From the NCBI RefSeq assembly GCF_018595715.1, contig NZ_JAHEOJ010000020.1:372001-436000 (forward strand): a stretch of DNA of 64,000 nucleotides, given 5' to 3'. The position numbers were made by a program, and so were the translations under genes. Under the pieces are notes generated by a model. That model made no database searches, had not been told where the DNA came from, and saw nothing but the letters and a program-made list of their open reading frames with translations. Source of the stretch: Glaciecola sp. XM2 (GTDB lineage: Bacteria > Pseudomonadota > Gammaproteobacteria > Enterobacterales > Alteromonadaceae). Of this stretch, positions 1 to 8,878 are shown in pieces. Positions within the stretch are counted from its first letter, which is position 1; each line of letters opens with the position of its first letter.

Positions 1-1
1 T

Positions 2-622
2 GTGCTAGGGGATGCTGCAGAGTGTGCGAAAATTAAACGTCAAGGTGGTGACTTAACAGGTGACTTGGCGGGTATCGATACATTCACAACTAACTTAGAT
101 TACTTGCAAGCCGAAGGTATTGAAATTGGTTACAACGCAGTATTCTCCTTGGGCGAAATGGGTGATATTTCGGTTCAAGGTAACATTAACAAGTACCTCA
201 CTCAAGAGTCTCAAAGCTCAGCTGCAACGCCAGTATTGGACTGTAGTGGTTTTTACGGTACTAGCTGTGACCCAATTTCAGATTTCCGTTTGAATCAGCG
301 TGTAACATGGAACTACCAAGATTTAAGCGTGTCGTTATTCTTGCGTCATATCGGTTCGGTTGAGTTGTTGCCAAGCGAACAACCAAGTGTATTTGAACCT
401 TTCAGATCTATTGATGCTTATAACTACATTGATGTGTTTGCAAGCTATGCTGTAACTGATTATCTTACTGTATCTGCAGGTATTGATAATCTTACTGACG
501 AAGAGCCGCCAGTAGTGGGTGGGGAAGTAGGCGATACTTCTTCTAACGGTGGTAACACGTTCCCAAGTAACTACGATGTGCTCGGCACTATGTATAAAGT
601 GGGTGTTAGATTTAGATTCTAA
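2..622 (+). CDS. TonB-dependent receptor, C-terminal part (5' truncated by window edge)
   Basis: The reading frame is open from the window edge, so only the last ~206 residues are present. The visible part looks like the end of a 22-strand outer-membrane barrel. It has alternating aromatic and polar strands, the near-C-terminal motif GIDNLTDEEPP (consensus NLFDKKPP in TonB-dependent receptors), and a final strand ending in RFRF with the terminal Phe recognised by the BAM machinery. Two cysteines in the segment LDCSGFYGTSCDP probably form an extracellular-loop disulfide, as is common in Alteromonadales receptors. The substrate cannot be read from this portion; the N-terminal plug and TonB box lie outside the window. 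A strong terminator follows the stop codon, so this is the last gene of its unit. Confidence 0.85.
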   Translation: MLGDAAECAKIKRQGGDLTGDLAGIDTFTTNLDYLQAEGIEIGYNAVFSLGEMGDISVQGNINKYLTQESQSSAATPVLDCSGFYGTSCDPISDFRLNQRVTWNYQDLSVSLFLRHIGSVELLPSEQPSVFEPFRSIDAYNYIDVFASYAVTDYLTVSAGIDNLTDEEPPVVGGEVGDTSSNGGNTFPSNYDVLGTMYKVGVRFRF

Positions 623-647
623 GTCTGCTTCATAGTTAGCTAAATTA

Positions 648-680
648 ATGCCCTACTGATATCAGTAGGGCATTTTTTTT
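648..680 (+). terminator. Rho-independent terminator after the TonB-dependent receptor
   Basis: A perfect inverted repeat has 13-base arms (ATGCCCTACTGAT at 648-660 and its complement at 661-673). It is followed directly by a run of T to 680. It lies 26 bases after the receptor stop codon. Confidence 0.9.
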
Positions 681-789
681 CTATACTGAATTCCTTTTCC
701 AGAAAATATCACCTCGTAAAGTTTTGTCTTTGCAATTATTACCTAAAGTTTGGTTTATCGTCACATTGTCTTGCGGGTATGGTTGGGTG

Positions 790-830
790 TTTACATCCAG
801 CATTACATATGCGATATTTCACATATGTAA
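790..830 (+). promoter_or_regulatory. ars promoter with overlapping ArsR-type operator
   Basis: A -35-like TTTACA (790-795) and a -10-like GATATT (813-818) are separated by 17 bases. A perfect inverted repeat, TTACATATG (803-811) and CATATGTAA (822-830) with a 10-base spacer, contains the whole -10 box in its spacer. A dimeric ArsR bound there would block RNA polymerase. The operator assignment is inferred from position and symmetry. Confidence 0.6.
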
Positions 831-847
831 AAAATCGAATGTGAAAA

Positions 848-1183
848 ATGAACCCTTGTACTTTTTTTAAATGCCTAGCCGATGACACTCGATTGAAATC
901 ACTTTTGTTGATTGCAAAGACGGGTGAAGCTTGTGTTTGCGACCTGATGGAAGCGCTCGAGCTAGATCAGCCAAAGACCTCTCGACACCTTGCCCAGCTT
1001 CGTAAATGTGGCATTTTGCTGGATGAAAGACGTGGTAAATGGGTATTTTACAGACTTCATCCTGAGCTCCCACCCTGGGCGCGAAATGTGATTGTCGAAG
1101 CTGCTGAAAACAATTCTTTATATTTTAGTGATGCATTAAATAAGTTAATGGCATCACAATCATCCACTCTCAACTGCTGTTAA
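848..1183 (+). CDS. arsR: ArsR/SmtB-family arsenic-responsive repressor
   Basis: A 111-residue winged-helix repressor that releases DNA when arsenite or antimonite binds. The metalloid site of the ArsR subfamily, usually ELCVCDL, is present as EACVCDL with Cys29 and Cys31. The recognition helix follows (LDQPKTSRHLAQLRKCGIL), then the wing with RRGKWVFYRL. The protein ends in a Cys-Cys pair that might add ligands; this is an inference. It is the first gene of an operon with arsC, arsH and acr3, and a palindrome overlapping its own promoter lies 18 bases upstream, which fits autoregulation. The ATG at 848 is the only start that keeps the N-terminal helix typical of the family (FKCLADDTRL). Confidence 0.92.
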   Translation: MNPCTFFKCLADDTRLKSLLLIAKTGEACVCDLMEALELDQPKTSRHLAQLRKCGILLDERRGKWVFYRLHPELPPWARNVIVEAAENNSLYFSDALNKLMASQSSTLNCC

Positions 1184-1197
1184 TTAAGAGCACCAAT

Positions 1198-1668
1198 ATG
1201 AAAATATTATATATCTGCACTCATAATAGATGTAGAAGCATCTTGTCTGAAGCAATCACAAATCAATTAGCCAACAGTTCAATTACGGCCAAAAGTGCTG
1301 GCAGTCAGCCTGCTGGCGTGGTGCATCCTTTATCGTTGAAGTACCTTGCCGAATCTGGTTATTCCACCGAAGGCTTAATAAGCCAATCATGGGATGATTT
1401 TGAAAGTTTCCAGCCAGATCTAGTGGTAACCGTTTGCGATTCGGCAGCGGGTGAAGCCTGCCCGCTATATTTTGGAAATAGCTTGAAAGTGCATTGGGGT
1501 TTAAGCGACCCATCAAAGATAGAAGGTGACGAAACTCACATTCGACAAGCATTCCTAGCGTGTATTAAAGAGATTGCTGAGCGCGTCCAAAAGCTCGAGA
1601 GCATAGCGAAACAGAACTTAAATACACCTGCTCTTAAGATGGCACTTGCTAAAGCGGGAGCCCAGTAA
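1198..1668 (+). CDS. arsC: Thioredoxin-coupled arsenate reductase, low-molecular-weight phosphatase fold
   Basis: Reduces arsenate to arsenite in the cytoplasm so that the Acr3 pump can expel it. The CX5R phosphatase loop sits at the N-terminus (CTHNRCRS: nucleophile Cys7, Arg13). The acid Asp of the DP motif is Asp104 (LSDPSK). Two further cysteines, Cys80 and Cys88 in [11 protein letters not shown], stand where the thioredoxin-coupled enzymes carry their redox-relay pair, so all three cysteines of that mechanism appear present. The length of 156 residues is slightly above the ~130-140 usual for the fold; the excess is a C-terminal tail. It starts 15 bases after arsR and its TAA overlaps the ATG of arsH by one base, indicating one transcript. 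Confidence 0.9.
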   Translation: MKILYICTHNRCRSILSEAITNQLANSSITAKSAGSQPAGVVHPLSLKYLAESGYSTEGLISQSWDDFESFQPDLVVTVCDSAAGEACPLYFGNSLKVHWGLSDPSKIEGDETHIRQAFLACIKEIAERVQKLESIAKQNLNTPALKMALAKAGAQ

Positions 1669-2387
1669 TGCCAATCACAGAACACAACCTACCCAATATA
1701 GATGAAGAGAGCGTAAGCGTTCCAAGTACTCATAATATGAGGCTTGGAGGCGCTAAACATGCGCCTAAAATCTTACTTCTATATGGTTCACTGAGAGAGC
1801 GCTCGTTCAGTCGTTTAGTGATAGAAGAAAGTGCGCGATTGCTCAATGCTTTTGGCGCTCAAACGCGTATTTACAACCCAGAAGGCTTGCCTCAACCGGA
1901 CACTGAAGACGAAACGCATCCAAAAGTAAAAGAGTTGCGTGAACTGATGATATGGTCTGAAGGGCAGGTATGGTGTTCGCCAGAACGCCATGGTTCTATG
2001 ACGGGTATTTTTAAAAGCCAGATAGACTGGGTGCCTTTGAGTCTGGGCGGTGTGCGTCCCACGCAAGGAAAAACCTTGGCGGTTATGCAGGTTTGCGGCG
2101 GCTCTCAATCGTTTAACGCGGTCAATCAGATGCGTATTTTAGGGCGATGGATGCGAATGGTCACCATACCCAATCAATCATCCGTCGCAAAAGCATTTTT
2201 AGAATTTAGTGAAGATGGTCGCATGAAGCCCTCTCCTTATTACAACCGCATAGTTGATGTGATGGAAGAGTTAATGAAATTCACATTACTGCTTCGAGAT
2301 AACAAAGAATATTTTGTAGACCGTTACTCCGAGCGCGTTGAGACCGCAGAGCAAGTGAGTCAGCGCGTAAATCAAAAGTCACTTTAA
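1668..2387 (+). CDS. arsH: ArsH, NADPH-dependent FMN reductase of arsenic resistance
   Basis: ArsH proteins are flavodoxin-like NADPH:FMN oxidoreductases. Known activities include oxidation of trivalent organoarsenicals and reduction of quinones or metals. The FMN phosphate-binding loop [10 protein letters not shown] is visible near residue 40, followed by family-typical GLPQPDTE and the active-site region [20 protein letters not shown]. The conserved core ends near residue 215 ([15 protein letters not shown]). The length of 239 residues is normal. It overlaps arsC by one base and is followed by acr3 after nine bases containing a GGAG ribosome site. Being inside the operon, it should be induced by arsenic through ArsR. 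Confidence 0.92.
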   Translation: MPITEHNLPNIDEESVSVPSTHNMRLGGAKHAPKILLLYGSLRERSFSRLVIEESARLLNAFGAQTRIYNPEGLPQPDTEDETHPKVKELRELMIWSEGQVWCSPERHGSMTGIFKSQIDWVPLSLGGVRPTQGKTLAVMQVCGGSQSFNAVNQMRILGRWMRMVTIPNQSSVAKAFLEFSEDGRMKPSPYYNRIVDVMEELMKFTLLLRDNKEYFVDRYSERVETAEQVSQRVNQKSL

Positions 2388-2396
2388 GGAGCTGTT

Positions 2397-3413
2397 ATGG
2401 GCTTGTTTGAAAGATATTTATCGGTGTGGGTAGGGCTTGCCATTGTGGTAGGTATTATTGCAGGTTCGATAATACCCGATATGTTTACCGTCATTTCTAC
2501 CCTTGAATTTGCGCACGTCAACATCGTGGTGGCGGTGCTTATTTGGTTAATGATTTATCCGATGATGGTGCAAATTGATTTTTCATCAATCAAAGATGTG
2601 GGTAAAAAGCCGAAGGGTTTAGTGCTTACGTTAGTGGTTAATTGGTTGATTAAACCTTTCACGATGGCATTTCTTGGTTGGTTGTTTTTTAAAGTACTAT
2701 TTGCAGACTGGGTTGACCCACAAACGGCGACTGAATACATCGCAGGGATGATTCTACTGGGTGTAGCACCTTGTACAGCAATGGTATTTGTTTGGAGCCA
2801 GATGACAAAAGGCGATGCAAACTACACGCTAGTGCAAGTGTCGATTAATGACATTATTATGATTTTTGCTTTTGCACCCATCGCAGGTTTGTTGCTTGGT
2901 GTTACTGATATTACTGTGCCGTGGGACACGCTATTGTTATCTGTCGTTTTATACGTGCTAGTACCTTTAGTCGCTGGTGCACTTACCCGTAAAAAGTTAG
3001 ATCGTGGGGCAGACCACTCAAAAATAGATAGATTCCTTGCCAAGATGAAGCCTTGGTCAGTATTGGGTTTGTTGGCAACAGTTACCTTGTTGTTTGGGTT
3101 TCAAGCCGACACCATTTTATCTAAACCTGAGGCAATAGTGCTCATTGCTATTCCTTTACTTATTCAAACCTATGGTATTTTTGCACTTGCTTATTACATG
3201 GCAAAGCGCATGAAACTGCCACACAATGTGGCTGCACCAGCCTGCATGATTGGTACATCTAACTTTTTTGAACTTGCAGTGGCTGTGGCTATTTCTCTTT
3301 TCGGCCTGCATTCTGGCGCGGCCTTAGCGACGGTGGTGGGGGTATTGGTTGAAGTGCCGGTTATGCTCTCTTTAGTATGGTTTGCTAATCGCACCCGGCA
3401 TTGGTTTGCATAA
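2397..3413 (+). CDS. acr3: Acr3-family arsenite efflux permease
   Basis: An inner-membrane arsenite/H+ antiporter of the ACR3 (bile/arsenite/riboflavin transporter) superfamily, not the ArsB superfamily. It has about ten hydrophobic segments in 338 residues. The conserved cysteine of TM4 essential for arsenite transport in characterised Acr3 proteins is present in [13 protein letters not shown]. The Acr3 signatures [11 protein letters not shown] and SINDIIM also occur, and the late helix contains [18 protein letters not shown]. It is the last gene of the ars operon, with a GGAG ribosome site and ATG at 2397. Such permeases are often annotated arsB; acr3 is the more exact name. Confidence 0.93.
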   Translation: MGLFERYLSVWVGLAIVVGIIAGSIIPDMFTVISTLEFAHVNIVVAVLIWLMIYPMMVQIDFSSIKDVGKKPKGLVLTLVVNWLIKPFTMAFLGWLFFKVLFADWVDPQTATEYIAGMILLGVAPCTAMVFVWSQMTKGDANYTLVQVSINDIIMIFAFAPIAGLLLGVTDITVPWDTLLLSVVLYVLVPLVAGALTRKKLDRGADHSKIDRFLAKMKPWSVLGLLATVTLLFGFQADTILSKPEAIVLIAIPLLIQTYGIFALAYYMAKRMKLPHNVAAPACMIGTSNFFELAVAVAISLFGLHSGAALATVVGVLVEVPVMLSLVWFANRTRHWFA

Positions 3414-3489
3414 GCCCTCACCAACATTGGTTGGAAATGACGCTTCTAGGGTAAATCAGAGCGAGGGAATTTAAAAAGTGTCTACCTTG

Positions 3490-3516
3490 CGCAATGCATG
3501 GCACCCATGCATTGCG
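3490..3516. terminator. Hairpin between convergent acr3 and DUF2892 genes
   Basis: A perfect 12-base stem (CGCAATGCATGG, 3490-3501, with its complement at 3505-3516) has a 3-base loop. No T-run follows on either strand, so it may be a bidirectional mRNA 3' end or a dispersed repeat rather than a classic intrinsic terminator. Confidence 0.5.
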
Positions 3517-3527
3517 AAGCGCCATGA

Positions 3528-3713
3528 CTATTTGCGCGTACTCACACCAATAATTTTATAAATAGGACAGAAGTTAATTAATGCCGTGGCAATAAGAATA
3601 ACTCCCACATAGCCCCAAGGTGTTTGTGGACCAATAAATACCAAACTGACTAATGCCAACCCTAGTACTAGTCTCGCAATTCGGTCAAACGAATGAAGGT
3701 TTGCTGCAAACAT
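3528..3713 (-). CDS. Small DUF2892 (YgaP-like) inner-membrane protein
   Basis: A 61-residue protein matching the DUF2892 domain, which forms the C-terminal membrane part of the rhodanese YgaP and also occurs alone. The N-terminal signature HSFDRIARLVLGLAL is followed by two hydrophobic helices and the motif INFCPIYKIIGVST with one cysteine. An AAGGAA ribosome site precedes the ATG at 3713. No rhodanese domain is fused. Stand-alone DUF2892 genes often sit near sulfur or metalloid genes; here it converges with the ars operon, so a link to arsenic is only positional. Its biochemical role is unknown. Confidence 0.82.
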   Translation of the reverse strand: MFAANLHSFDRIARLVLGLALVSLVFIGPQTPWGYVGVILIATALINFCPIYKIIGVSTRK

Positions 3714-4079
3714 GATATTTCCTTTTATTATTCTGTTGATTCGTCGTTATTTAAGCTGCGCTTTTTTTAAGTATTCGCCGGATGCTGACCATGTTGTTTA
3801 TTAATGATTAGCGTCAAATAATCTCTCTTTCGGACCGCAGCATAAAAGTGCATCATCACGCGGATGACTTACATCTACGTTACCATACTGTGCAATGCGT
3901 GAACATTCATACTATGTTCAAACAACCGACTCACCTATCTACCTATATGTTTGCGAGTAGAGGGCCATTGCCATGCATTCACCATCGCCTGTATTGACCA
4001 TAGTGAGGGAGCAACATGTTCATTGTTGAGGCATAGCTTTTGTGATAATTTCAGTCTTGTATTAGCAAAGGGCGCTGAC
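3714..4079. other. 366-base non-coding gap between divergent genes
   Basis: This region separates the DUF2892 gene (minus) from the TPR-like gene (plus) and must hold both promoters. An extended -10-like TGTGATAAT at 4041-4049, with TTGTTG at 4023-4028, is a weak candidate for the plus-strand promoter. An in-frame upstream ATG at 3951 would add 43 residues that do not look like a signal peptide, so it is not taken as the start. Nothing else convincing was seen. Confidence 0.5.
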
Positions 4080-5240
4080 ATGTTTATCTCTACATTATCT
4101 CGTTCGTTATTTATCTTAGTTTGTTTTCTATTTACCTTTGCAAATGTGCAAGCGAGCAACTTTGAAAATGCAGAAGCCGCGGGCTTACAGTATGTTACAG
4201 CCATTCAAAATAAAGACCTTCAAGCGCTTACCGATTTGTTTGACTCAACGGACTTCCCTACAAGAGTGGCGAACAATGGCGGGTTTGATCGCAAGCTGAC
4301 ACGTGAATACATCAACGTATATAAAAACGAAAAACAAAAGCTCGATATTGTGTCCAATATGTTCGTCAGTTTAAATACCGAGCAAGCTGATGTTCAGCTC
4401 GTGCGCATCATGCCCTTCAAAGAAGTGGAATATTCATCTGTAGTTCGCATGATTGCAAATGACGGTAGCATGGAATACTACTTTTTGAAGGTAAACGACG
4501 ACGCCAAAATTGCAGACATTTTTCAAATCTCTAGAGGCACGTGGCTAAGTAATACAGTCGGACAAATGACCTCGCTTATGTTGGGAAATACCGAGGGCTT
4601 ACTCAAACAGTTAACGCGCACACTCAACTCACAAAAGTCCGCCCTAGAGAGCTATCAACCGCTAATAGACGCGTATATTAAGGGAGACTATGCAACGGCA
4701 TATAAGGTTTTTTTGAGTTTACCAGATGATTTACGCAACGTTCAGCAAGTGCAAGAAATGGCGGTTCTTACGGCAACGCATTTAGGCGATGATATTTACG
4801 CATCGGCGCTGACGAGTCTTAATGAAACTCACGGAGATAACCCAGACCTATCTTTTATGCTCATGGATTTGCATGCGCTAAACGGTGATTATAATTCGGT
4901 GATCAATAGCCTAACGATGGCTATGGAACTCACCGGCCCAGACGCACATTTACTTGATTTGCGCGGCGTATATTACTCATTGGTGAATAATTATGATGCG
5001 GCTTATCAGGATTATAAGGCCGCTATCATAGCTGAACCAAACTACATGGAAAGCTACTGGAGCCTTGTGGATTACCACAATGCACAAGCAGACTATCAAG
5101 CCTTGGCGCAAGTATTACAAACCATTATTCAAAGGTTTGATTGGCAAATCTCTGCCCAAGATCTTAAAGAGGCAGAGGGTTTCGAACAATTTGTACAATC
5201 TCAGGCATTCAAGGTTTTGTTCCCCGCAGATTCTGAGTGA
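4080..5240 (+). CDS. Secreted TPR-like protein of unknown function
   Basis: A 386-residue exported protein. The ATG at 4080 is preferred over the one at 3951 because it gives a clean signal peptide (MFISTLSRSLFILVCFLFTF, then ANVQA before the cleavage site) and has AAAGGGCG upstream. The N-terminal half (to ~residue 170) is an alpha/beta region that I do not recognise. The C-terminal half contains helical repeats resembling TPRs: LMDLHALNGDYNSVINSL, DLRGVYYSLVNNYDAAYQDY and a third ending in AIIAEPNYMESYWSL. It precedes a TRAP transporter by 84 bases on the same strand. A cofunction is possible, since some TRAP systems have TPR-type partners, but this is inference only. Confidence 0.75.
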   Translation: MFISTLSRSLFILVCFLFTFANVQASNFENAEAAGLQYVTAIQNKDLQALTDLFDSTDFPTRVANNGGFDRKLTREYINVYKNEKQKLDIVSNMFVSLNTEQADVQLVRIMPFKEVEYSSVVRMIANDGSMEYYFLKVNDDAKIADIFQISRGTWLSNTVGQMTSLMLGNTEGLLKQLTRTLNSQKSALESYQPLIDAYIKGDYATAYKVFLSLPDDLRNVQQVQEMAVLTATHLGDDIYASALTSLNETHGDNPDLSFMLMDLHALNGDYNSVINSLTMAMELTGPDAHLLDLRGVYYSLVNNYDAAYQDYKAAIIAEPNYMESYWSLVDYHNAQADYQALAQVLQTIIQRFDWQISAQDLKEAEGFEQFVQSQAFKVLFPADSE

Positions 5241-5324
5241 CCCTGGGGGGGACCGGCAAGCTTTTGCATCATCGCGTGATGTGCTCTATTCTTATTACTA
5301 TCCATGTCGATGTAGCCGTTGTAT

Positions 5325-6350
5325 ATGCCTAAAATTTATCGCGCGATAGCATTATTCACGCTTTGTTGTATTGTCGCTTTAAGCGGCTGTCAAAAAGCCG
5401 ATGATCCTGATAATTTCACCATTACACTAAGACTAAGCCATGTCTTTAACGTTAACGAAGAGTTAGCAAAATCCATTGAGTTAGTGGCCAAGCGCATCGA
5501 GAATAAAACCGATGGCGCAGTGCGAGTGTTGACGTACCCAGGCGCACAAATTGCTGCCTATAAAGATGGCGTGGAAATGGTGGTGCGGGGAGCGCATTTC
5601 ATTTCTGTAGAAGATCCTTCCTACATCGGCGACTATATGCCCGAATTCACCGCATTGGTCGGACCAATGTTGTACAACAATTATGACGAGTACATGGCCT
5701 TGGTGCGAACGCCGATGGTACAGGGCTGGGTTAAGCAACTTGAAGAAAAAGGCATTAAAGTTTTATCGTTAGAATACATCTTTGGTTTTAGAAATCTCAT
5801 CACCGACAAAGTCATTGTCAGCCCTGAAGACTTAGAAGGCGTTAAGCTTAGAACGCCAGGCAGCAAGCTTTTCATTGAAACGCTTAACGCCATGGGAGCA
5901 AGTGCAACACCCTTACCGTGGGGCGAAACATTCAGCGCCTTGCAACAGGGCGTTGTGGATGGGCTTGAAGGCTCAGAGTTTACAAATCTTGGTGCAAAAG
6001 TATATGAAACAGGCAAAAAAAACGTCGCGTTTACCAATCATTTTTTAGGCACATGCGGCGTATACATATCCACGGAAGTATGGGCAATAATACCGCCTAA
6101 GTATCAAAGTATTATCGAACAAGAATTTGCGTATGAAGCGCAGCAAATGATTGAACGCTTAAAACAAAACCATGCTCAGGTAATTAAAGACTTAGAGGCG
6201 CAAGGCGTGCAGTTTAACGATATTGACAGAGGTGCATTCGAAGCGCGGACCATCCGCCTGTACGATGGAGGGCTGCCAGGCGTGACCATTGAAATGTATG
6301 AACAAATTCAAGAGCAATTGCAGATCATTCGCGCCGAGGTGGAGTCGTGA
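5325..6350 (+). CDS. dctP: TRAP transporter substrate-binding protein DctP, lipoprotein form
   Basis: The extracytoplasmic solute receptor of a TRAP importer. The ATG at 5325 gives a type II signal with lipobox LSGC (Cys about residue 22), so the mature receptor should be anchored to a membrane instead of being freely diffusible. DctP signatures include LRLSHVFNVNEELAKS at the N-terminus, VKLRTPGSKLFIETLNAMGA mid-protein with the conserved arginine that normally clamps a carboxylate, and TPLPWGETFSALQQGVVDGLE. A carboxylic-acid ligand is therefore likely, but the exact substrate is unknown. Its stop overlaps dctQ by four bases (GTGA), giving translational coupling. An alternative TTG at 5319 would add only two residues. 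Confidence 0.9.
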   Translation: MPKIYRAIALFTLCCIVALSGCQKADDPDNFTITLRLSHVFNVNEELAKSIELVAKRIENKTDGAVRVLTYPGAQIAAYKDGVEMVVRGAHFISVEDPSYIGDYMPEFTALVGPMLYNNYDEYMALVRTPMVQGWVKQLEEKGIKVLSLEYIFGFRNLITDKVIVSPEDLEGVKLRTPGSKLFIETLNAMGASATPLPWGETFSALQQGVVDGLEGSEFTNLGAKVYETGKKNVAFTNHFLGTCGVYISTEVWAIIPPKYQSIIEQEFAYEAQQMIERLKQNHAQVIKDLEAQGVQFNDIDRGAFEARTIRLYDGGLPGVTIEMYEQIQEQLQIIRAEVES

Positions 6351-6832
6351 AGAGTCGCTTGCGGTACTTGTTAACACACTTTGAAGAAATCATTTGCAGT
6401 GCTTTGATAGTGACCATGGTCACCTTGGTTATCATCAATGTATTTTTACGTTACTTATTTGCCTACTCCATTTCATGGGCCGAAGAGGTGGCCACAATTT
6501 GCTTTGTTTGGTCGGTATTTGTAGGTGCGAGCGCCGCTTATAAGCACAAAATGGATATGGGAATTGATTTTTTGGTGACAAAAGCACCGCCTAATATTGA
6601 AAAAGCAATACGCCTGATCACCCTAGTAATTCTGTTGCTCATTAATGGGTATATATTTTATATGTCCATTATCTTTACCAAGATAGCTTGGGCAAAACCT
6701 ACCGCCGTATTAGGTATCAGTTCGGCATCGATGAACATGGCTTTAGTGGTTGGGTTTGGTTTGATTACCTTTTATACCCTCAAGTTTCTTTATCAAAACC
6801 TTATGCAGTATCGTAAAGAGGTGCACAGCTGA
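6347..6832 (+). CDS. dctQ: TRAP transporter small membrane subunit DctQ
   Basis: The small permease subunit (161 residues, four hydrophobic helices) that supports DctM in Na+-driven import. The DctQ hallmark FLRYLFAYSISWAEEVATIC in helix 2 is clear. It starts with GTG inside the dctP stop (four-base overlap) and its TGA shares one base with the ATG of dctM, so the three genes form one coupled transcription unit. Confidence 0.92.
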   Translation: MKSRLRYLLTHFEEIICSALIVTMVTLVIINVFLRYLFAYSISWAEEVATICFVWSVFVGASAAYKHKMDMGIDFLVTKAPPNIEKAIRLITLVILLLINGYIFYMSIIFTKIAWAKPTAVLGISSASMNMALVVGFGLITFYTLKFLYQNLMQYRKEVHS

Positions 6833-8112
6833 TGATTTATCTACCGGTTCTCTTGCTCTTTGTGCTTTATTTTTTAGGTATTCCAATTGCCTATGCCTTG
6901 CTCGGCTCTGCGATTTTTTATTTCACATTTTTCGATGCGGGAATGCCTCCCGATTTGGTACTGCAAAAGTTTATCAGCTCCGCCGCCTCTTTCCCTTTGC
7001 TTGCAATCCCCTTTTTTGTCATGGCCGGCTCAGTGATGAATTACTCAGGTATCAGTAAGCGGCTGATGCAAATGGCTGAGGTGCTCACCGGACATTTTGT
7101 AGGTGGTCTTGCCCAGGTGAACGTGCTGCTGAGTACATTCATGGGCGGTATTTCAGGCTCTGCGAATGCAGACGCGGCGATGCAAAGTAAAATTTTAGTG
7201 CCACAAATGGTCAAGCAGGGCTACAGTAAGTCGTTTTCCGCTGCAATCACTGCCGCATCTTCTGCTATTTCTCCAGTCATTCCGCCTGGGATTGTCATGA
7301 TTATATATGCCCTTATCGCTCAAGTATCGGTGGCTGATTTATTTGTCGCAGGTTATGTGCCAGGGATTTTAATGGCAGGCGCGTTAATGATTACCGTCAC
7401 GCTTATTTCAGTCAAACGTCAGTACAAGCCTTCAAGAGATAAGCGCGCTAGTGCAAGAGAAATTGGACGACAGCTAGTTGACTCTATTTGGTCTTTGTCT
7501 CTGCCGTTCGGCATTATTTTAGGCTTACGTTTTGGCCTTTTCACTCCAACAGAAGCAGGCGCAATGGCGGTGTTAGCGTCAGTGTTGATAGGTGTGTTTG
7601 TTTACAAAGAGTTAAAGCTATCTCACATTAAATCCATATTGCTCGATACTATCTACGGAACCGCAACGGTGGTATTGATTGTTGTTTCTGCCTCGGTATT
7701 TGGCTATTACCTAACGTGGGAGCGAATTCCTCAAGACCTGACCGCGATGCTATTAGACTTCACATCTAACAAGTATCTGATGTTAGGGATTATCAACATA
7801 TTTTTGTTACTCACCGGTATGATTCTAGAAGGTGGTGCAGCATTGATTATTATTGCACCGCTACTGGTGCCTGTGGTCATGGCACTTGGGATTGACCCTG
7901 TGCATTTTGGTATGATTATTATCGTCAATATTATGATTGGTGGCATTACCCCGCCGTTTGGCACCATGATGTTTACCACATGCTCGGTGACCAAGGTACC
8001 AGTGGTTGAATTTATGCGAGAAATCTGGCCCTTTATTGTTGCGTTGTTACTTGTACTGATAGTGATTACTTACGTGCCGGCCATTGTTTTGTTTTTGCCA
8101 AGCCTGTTTTAA
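6832..8112 (+). CDS. dctM: TRAP transporter large permease subunit DctM
   Basis: The 426-residue multi-helix elevator-type permease of the tripartite transporter. Family motifs are evident: PLLAIPFFVMAGSVM in the first third, the GGISGSANADAAM loop, ITAASSAISPVIPPGIVMII, LFTPTEAGAMAVL mid-protein, and the C-terminal NIMIGGITPPFGTMMF. The paired GGISGSANA and GITPPFG loops form the sodium and substrate site in known structures. It is the last gene of dctPQM. The next gene follows after about 110 bases in the same direction, so transcription may continue. Confidence 0.94.
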   Translation: MIYLPVLLLFVLYFLGIPIAYALLGSAIFYFTFFDAGMPPDLVLQKFISSAASFPLLAIPFFVMAGSVMNYSGISKRLMQMAEVLTGHFVGGLAQVNVLLSTFMGGISGSANADAAMQSKILVPQMVKQGYSKSFSAAITAASSAISPVIPPGIVMIIYALIAQVSVADLFVAGYVPGILMAGALMITVTLISVKRQYKPSRDKRASAREIGRQLVDSIWSLSLPFGIILGLRFGLFTPTEAGAMAVLASVLIGVFVYKELKLSHIKSILLDTIYGTATVVLIVVSASVFGYYLTWERIPQDLTAMLLDFTSNKYLMLGIINIFLLLTGMILEGGAALIIIAPLLVPVVMALGIDPVHFGMIIIVNIMIGGITPPFGTMMFTTCSVTKVPVVEFMREIWPFIVALLLVLIVITYVPAIVLFLPSLF

Positions 8113-8221
8113 TGCCCTAGCTATAAGGCCCTATAAATAGCCGTATGAAGAACTTAATTCGGTTAAAGTGAAAGCACTTTGCAGTCGATACCAAGCCTAT
8201 TACAAGTTTATCTGGGTGGGT

Positions 8222-8878
8222 ATGCGTTTTTTTTTCGTTGCACTTCTTTTATTATCGTCTCATGCACACGCTTCTACCTCTGTGAGAGTCGTCGATCAGC
8301 ATGGCGTGGCGGTTGTTGATGCCGTTGTCTCTTTCCCCAGCCAGCCAGATACTGCAATAACGCCACATAACATGCCTGTGGCGGTCATGGACCAAGTCAA
8401 TATGCAGTTTCAGCCGCATGTGTTAATCGTGTCTAAAGACCAAAAAGTCAGTTTCCCAAACAGTGACGACACGCGACATCACGTCTACAGCTTTAGCGAA
8501 CCCAAAGTGTTTGAGTTAAAGCTTTTTAAGGGAACGTCTTCTGAGCCAGTACAAATGCAAACGCCTGGTATTGTTGAGCTTGGTTGTAACATTCACGACC
8601 AAATGCTTGGATTTATCTACGTTGATGCATCTGGGAGTGCAACGAAAACAAATTCATCGGGGCTTGCAACACTTAATGGGGAGCAGCAAAACACCATCAT
8701 GGTATGGCATCCGCGACTGCAACATGCAAAAGGACAGCTCTTAGCCTACCCGATTAACATTGACTCCACGTCAGAATACATTACGGTTGTTATTGATTTA
8801 AAACCCCTCCCTGTATTAGAGCAGAAAAATCGCTTTAGAAGCCGTTTTACAAATCAACCTGCAGGGCCAGCGATGTGA
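8222..8878 (+). CDS. Periplasmic cupredoxin-like (methylamine-utilization-type) protein
   Basis: A 218-residue exported protein resembling those annotated as methylamine utilization proteins. The signal peptide MRFFFVALLLLSSHAHA is best explained by ATG 8222; a GTG at 8168 would add 18 residues before it. The domain carries a type-1 copper-like ligand set: His in NSDDTRHHVYSF, then Cys, His and Met in LGCNIHDQMLGFIYV. A blue-copper or copper-binding role is therefore likely. An Ig-like strand-rich extension follows, with AMVWHPRLQ-like features (MVWHPRLQHAKGQ). It overlaps the GGDEF-EAL gene and opens a four-gene unit. No methylamine dehydrogenase genes are present, so a true methylamine role is doubtful. 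Confidence 0.75.
   Translation: MRFFFVALLLLSSHAHASTSVRVVDQHGVAVVDAVVSFPSQPDTAITPHNMPVAVMDQVNMQFQPHVLIVSKDQKVSFPNSDDTRHHVYSFSEPKVFELKLFKGTSSEPVQMQTPGIVELGCNIHDQMLGFIYVDASGSATKTNSSGLATLNGEQQNTIMVWHPRLQHAKGQLLAYPINIDSTSEYITVVIDLKPLPVLEQKNRFRSRFTNQPAGPAM

Noticed and set aside
5065-5349. 94-codon frame overlapping the TPR-like and dctP genes
   Set aside because: It lies in a different frame of a convincing TPR-like coding sequence; the composition is not protein-like.
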